Positions 58,938-64,000 of a DNA stretch of 64,000 nt are shown here, one piece after another. Made by a program: the position numbers and the translations under genes. The stretch is taken from assembly GCA_964019135.1 (NCBI GenBank), contig OZ025248.1, positions 11,601,574 through 11,665,573 of the forward strand, read 5' to 3'. The notes under the pieces were generated by a model. The model searched no databases. It saw only the letters and a list, made by a program, of their open reading frames with translations, and was not told the origin of the DNA. Origin of the DNA: Arenicola marina (lineage: Eukaryota > Annelida > Polychaeta > Arenicolidae). Positions within the stretch are counted from its first letter, which is position 1. Every line of letters begins with the position of its first letter.

Positions 58938-61900
58938 TATAGTTCATGCGAGGTAGGCTATATGGTACGACAATGCACACGACTTGCATCTACGCCAAAG
59001 AGCTGTTGCAGTCAACACAATATCAATAACGGATCCAGGGTTGGGGTTGGGGGTGGAGAGTCCTCAAACTCCCCCCACCCCTGATTTCGTGCGAGGACGC
59101 ATGTTCATATGTACGCCATCTGCCTTAACCTTTTCTGCTTTATCTCTTGTGAAACAGCAATTAAGCTCCCCGCACGGTGGCGCTACGCAAACTCAGGCTT
59201 TACCGCTGCTGTCGGCTGGGGGCACACTTCAAGATTCTTGAGAAACGGTCAAATCAGCTGTAATTTCTTGCAACCTTATATTTTTAAAGAATAAATCATA
59301 AAAATAACGAGCTGTGTGCATTTAATACAGCAAAAAACATCTTGCACCATTTCGAAAAAGTTATAATTGTGACTGAACTCTTTCTTTTCATCACATGATA
59401 TAGTGTGTTATTAGGCTTAGGTTGGGTCCCCGGTACTAATTTGTAAAAATGCGAGGCTCATTTTCTAGTCTGCTTCACGCTTTTTTGTAATTCACACCCG
59501 GTTGGCGCCTCTTGTTCCTCAATTTTGCATATTTTAATTAATCATGAACACTGATAAATATTCAGTACATCGCCGCAGGCAGGAAAGTTAGGCTAACTGC
59601 TCTCCACCGGAAACTGTCAGTAACAGTGTGTAAACTGGCCACTTCGACGGAATCTCTACCCTGTCCGGAATTATCTGACCAGCAAAAGGAAAGCCGAAAA
59701 GAAAAGTGATACAGACAGTGAGGCTGAAGCTGTCAAGAAGGTTGATGTGCTTTTAGAGACCATGACAGGGGCGAAGTGGAGACTGACAAAGCGAAACAGC
59801 CATTCAGGCCGGCAGCAGCGGAGTTGGCTGTGAATCACAGTAAAGATGTAGGCCTAGCGAGGGCTGGGCCTGGGCTCGAGCCAGGACTGGCTTGCAAGCG
59901 ACACTTCATTGCCTTCATTCTTCAAATAAGTTGCTTTTCGACTTGATCCTCGATCAAATTTTCCTCAAAGCAATTTACCCAGCGCATATCGATATGTGCA
60001 TTAATTAGGCCGGTCTTATTTAGGAAAGAGGTGAATGCCAGTTTTTGAACACATTATAACAAAGAAACCAATGTTTATTTAGCAACTAAAATGTTATCTT
60101 ATCTCGCCTAAATTATATGAATCAATTAATTTATCATTAATCTTGAGAACAATTTTAATTAAAGGTCTTCGAGAAGTTGGCCCCACTTAGGATCGACCAA
60201 TTTTTGAACGACCGGGGGGGGGGGGGGGGGGTCCACGCCTGAGATGGCCTATATTCTGCATTCCTCAAAAAGGGCCCCGCCCCATCAGTTGTCATTTTGT
60301 TATTATTGTGCCCCCCTCCCAAGGGTTCCTGCACACGCCACTGTGCTTATGTTTTACATTTTATACATCTGATCATGCATGTGAATGCTGCCCGACCCAC
60401 GATTCACTGACAGCGCAGTCTGCGTGGACAGACGACACTCTGGCTCTGGCAGTCTCTGCAATCACACTTCACAGTCATTGACCACACACACTCACTCAGT
60501 CAGTGGCGTTTTGACACATATTATTACTGAAAAACGTTTACTGTTTCCGCCCGCATGCAGATATATGTTTGAATAATCATAAGAACTGCATAATCCCGGA
60601 ACCGGAAGCGCTAACCGGGTGTGAATACACGGGTTAACACTTTGCCGTATAAGGAAGTCGCGCTGATTACACAATCGGTAAAAGGCTGGTAATACCTATC
60701 TGGTAATACGACATATTATCAGATTATAGGGAGGCATATGGTCGAAATCGCCAGGCTATTAGAGACCTTAATTGATTGATTGAGTTTGGGGGGGGGGGGG
60801 GGTCTTTTACGGGCGTAATTAAGTGGCGTGATAAGAAGGGCTCTGAAACTAGCGATGGGGTCTCGGGAGGTTGAGGAAAGTGACCACCTGTTCAGAAAGG
60901 CCGTTCTTCGAATTGCACCACCCCCGCCTTGACTAAATGGTCAGCCCCACCATGCACCCTTGACGATATCGTCATCGTCCGTCGCCCCCCCCCCCCCCTC
61001 GTCCTTGAAGATGTCCTGGACCATGCAGAGCCTTCACCGCTTTGGAAGCCACAAGCTGTCGGTCGAAGGTGGCGGTTGTAAGGCCCTTTTACACTATGTA
61101 TTGTAAGGGGTTATACCCAGTAAGTTTGCTGGAATATCCTCTTCCCAAGCAATAAAGGCTCAAAAACATAATGCATATATGTTTTATTTTAAAATCCCAT
61201 TTATAAGCAAGAGTAAAGGTCTGAAAAAATTGACACTTTACCGTTATATACTACCTAGCCCTACCAGTAGTTATACTTAAATGGATTTTATAATACAAAC
61301 ATACATATGAACTTATGCAGTGCAGCTCACATAGCAAACAAGGCATCTATTGGAAAAATAAACCAACGTAGATTTGGTATACATAAATTGTGAAGGGAAA
61401 CACAGCTTGTATATATTGACATATATTACCACATATGTATCTTCCATGAGGCTGAATTTTTTTCAAATAATATTAAATATGTAGAATTAATAAATTGCAT
61501 TGGTATTTTATAATACTTAAGTTTTGTTTTGTGAAAGTTGCATTTATCGTTATAGATAAAGTGAAGTTCACTTATATCTACTTCTAACATACCAGATGCG
61601 TAGAAATTAATACCAATATTAGTATCTCACACTATAATTTCCATATCTAGAATAAATGATGAGGTCAACAATATCAATACAATAATATACCGATAAACTT
61701 AGTCATGAAATAAATTTATTAATGAAATAAATTATTATGAATTTATTAATGAAAACAAATATATATGTATATAATAAAGCAATATACCTGGCAGCTAGTT
61801 CATCAAATAGGCCAGCATTCGGCTTGCTCCTTAATCTGTGACAGTTAACGTTATTGAGAATGTTCTTCCCCTTTCCCTTGTCTTTACTCTAACCTGTCGG

Positions 61901-62407
61901 CATGGTGCCAAGACAAGTATATCCGGCTAAAGTGCAAAATATACATGATTGCATAAGAAGTTTGGCTACCATTATGTATACTTGGCTAGATCTGCCTGCA
62001 AAATAGCTTTCACATTACAACATTAATTTGCTCTATGTGAAGTAGATGCAGTGTATACAGGAGTATAATATTGGAATGCCTTTAATAGCTTGTAAAGTCA
62101 GCGATGCTGAGGGTACGTCTCTTACACTCCCGGCTTGTCATGCAGTGATATGTAGTTTCGCGAGACCGTTTCCTGAGTGGGTCTCCAGAGGCACTGCCTT
62201 CATAACTCCAAATTAAAGCTTAGAAATCGCTGTATATCTATTCTGAAACCATTGGCAAAACATTTTAAACACTAATTGTTCAAATAATGCAAAAGTCAGT
62301 TACCTTAAACTGGTTTACATGCAGAAACACTTCGAAGCGCACTCACTTCAAGCTGACGTTCAATGGCACACTCTTGTTTACTCACCATCTAAAAGTAGGT
62401 CAAAATC
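58938..62407. other. Upstream region of the double-BTB gene, copy B
   Basis: Counterpart of 30,472-33,987, with mosaic-repeat modules at 59,163-59,425, 59,480-60,170 and 60,535-60,610, and G-runs near 60,217 and 60,789. No protein gene is recognised. Promoter elements could not be pinpointed. Confidence 0.5.
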
Positions 62408-62610
62408 ACAGGCACAGCAAATCGGAGCTGGGTAATACTGCGTCCGGAGCCGTGGACTTGTGGGTCCACAAGCAGTCTCCGACGGCAGGGGGCGCCCCTA
62501 AACGTCGCACACGACCAACTGTGACTTAACACCGGAAACATTTTTCTGCTGTTTGATGCAGTGACGGGCAACCACAGGCACAGTATATCAGTTGGGGGGG
62601 GGGGGAGACT
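62408..62610. other. Junction segment between duplication B and the satellite
   Basis: Contains GTGGACTTGTGGGTCCACAA, related to the GCTTGTGGACCCAATGTCCA word of the satellite, and a G-run near 62,596. CACAGGCACAG occurs at both 62,408 and 62,571. No gene was found. Confidence 0.4.
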
Positions 62611-64000
62611 ATCAGGCACTGGCCTGTAATATACGGCCCCAAGCCCACGCCGTGACGCTCAGCTAAGGCTTGTGGACCCAATGTCCACAACGGCCTCCGG
62701 GCTGTGGTTTCTTTATTAATTCACATGTTATATCACATGAGGTGTCCTACGAAAGGTCTACATCACGACAAGACAGGTAGATCTGTTGCAATATAAGGAG
62801 ACATCATTTACATGGCAAAATTAGTTGGCGAAGTGGGTCCCTGTCGGGCACTGGCCTGAAATATACGGCCCCAAGCCCACGCCGTGACGCTCAGCTAAGG
62901 CTTGTGGACCCAATGTCCACAACGGGCTCCGGGCTGTGGTTTCTTTATTAATTCACATCTTATATCACATGAGGTGTCATACGAAAGGTCTACATCCCGA
63001 CAAGACCAGTACATCTTTTAAAATATAAGGAGACATCATTTACATGGCTAAATTAGTTGGCGAAGTGGGTCCCTGTCGGGCACTGGCTTGAAATATGCGG
63101 CCCAAAGCCCACGCCGTGACGCTCAGCTAAGGCTTGTGGACCCAATGTCCACAACGGGCTCCGGGCTGTGGTTTCTTTAATAATTCACATATTATATCAC
63201 ATGAGGTGTCATACGAAAGGTCTACATCCCGACAAGACAGGTAGATCTTTTAAAATATAAGGAGACATCATTTACATGGCTAAATTAGTTATCGAAGTGG
63301 GTCCCTGTCGGGCACTGGCCTGAAATATACGGCCCAAAGCCCACGCCGTGACGCTCAGCTAAGGCTTGTGGACCCAATGTCCACAACGGGCTCCGGGCTG
63401 TGGTTTCTTTATTAATTCACATATTATATCAAATGAGGTGTCAGACGAAAGGTCTACATCCCGACAAGACCAGTACATCTTTTAAAATATAAGGAGACAT
63501 CATTTACATGGCTAAATTAGTTGGTGAAGTGGGTCCCTGTCGGGCACTGGCCTGAAATATACGGTATCTAGTCAACTCGACCCAAAACCAACTCGACCCA
63601 CGACATGCTCGACCCATCACCGTTCCAAGCCCACGCAGTGACACTCATTTTAGGCTTGTGGACCCAATGTCCACAACCGGCTCCGGGCTGTGGTTTCTTT
63701 ATTAATTCACATCTTATATCACATGAGGTGTCATACGAAAGGTCTACATCCCGACAAGACAGGTAGATCTTTTAAAATATAAGGAGACATCATTTACATG
63801 GCTAAATTAGTTGGCAAAGTGGGTCCCTGTCGGGCACTGGCCTGAAATATACGGCCCCAAGCCCACGCCGTGACACTCAGCTAAGGCTTGTGGACCCAAT
63901 GTCCACAACGGGCTCCGGGCTGTGGTTTCTTTATTAATTCACATCTTATATCACATGAGGTGTCATACGAAAGGTCTACATCCCAACAAGACCAGTACAT
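62611..64000 (+). repeat. 232-bp satellite array, at least six units, open at window end
   Basis: GGCACTGG recurs at 62,615, 62,847, 63,079, 63,311 and 63,543, exactly 232 bp apart, and then at 63,833 (290 bp). The long unit carries a 58-bp insertion at about 63,566-63,624 composed of ACTCGACCCA-like words. Units share GCTTGTGGACCCAATGTCCA and ATAAGGAGACATCATTTACA. Two variants alternate (ACAGGTAGATCT against ACCAGTACATCT), hinting at a higher-order dimer. Confidence 0.95.

Larger units (their letters stand above)
52865..62407. repeat. Segmental duplication, copy B (9.54 kb)
   Basis: Direct partner of 24,423-33,987. The left breakpoint is in the last CRBN intron, about 30 bp before the exon. 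The right breakpoint is at CACCATCTAAAAGTAGGTCA, after which copy B runs into other DNA and then a satellite. Relative to copy A it has about two fewer CCAAT repeat units, a longer G-run near 57,370 and a few AT-rich indels. Confidence 0.95.

Overview
The window is repeat-rich nuclear DNA from an invertebrate animal. The reasons are spliced genes with GT-AG introns, a cereblon gene, BTB-BACK-Kelch genes, LINE and Ty3/Gypsy relics, many small inverted-repeat transposons and several satellite arrays. I lean weakly towards a marine deuterostome such as a lancelet, but nothing in the sequence proves this.

Layout. 1-2,055: mosaic dispersed repeats. 2,056-6,286: a broken Ty3/Gypsy relic on the minus strand. 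6,287-8,893: a DNA transposon with 14-bp terminal inverted repeats carrying a decayed two-exon gene that resembles the DUF4806 family. 8,901-22,590: a 13.7-kb foldback structure. Each arm has, from outside in, seven 46-bp minisatellite units, a 145-bp unit and a roughly 176-bp satellite (about 19 copies on the left, about 11 on the right). Its centre holds a LINE relic and other repeats. 22,666-23,424: a diverged palindrome whose arms each keep the same short coding-like stretch. 24,423-33,987: segmental duplication copy A. 34,000-48,400: no recognisable host gene, but minisatellites, MITEs, a LINE 3' end and tRNA-like SINE heads. 49,388-53,074: seven exons of a cereblon (CRBN) gene. 52,865-62,407: duplication copy B, which begins in the last CRBN intron. 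62,408-64,000: a 232-bp satellite running off the window.

The main biological content is the CRBN/BTB-Kelch locus. CRBN is the substrate receptor of a CUL4-DDB1 ubiquitin ligase, and here it keeps its zinc cysteines and its three pocket tryptophans. Convergent to it on the minus strand is a three-exon gene whose splice phases join into one 896-residue protein with the order BTB-BACK-BTB-BACK-propeller. That doubled adaptor module is unusual for Kelch-type CUL3 adaptors. A block of about 9.5 kb holding the last CRBN exon, an array of CCAAT boxes and the whole double-BTB gene was copied in direct orientation 28.4 kb away as copy A. There CRBN is an orphan exon, and the double-BTB gene has a one-base frameshift that removes most of its propeller.
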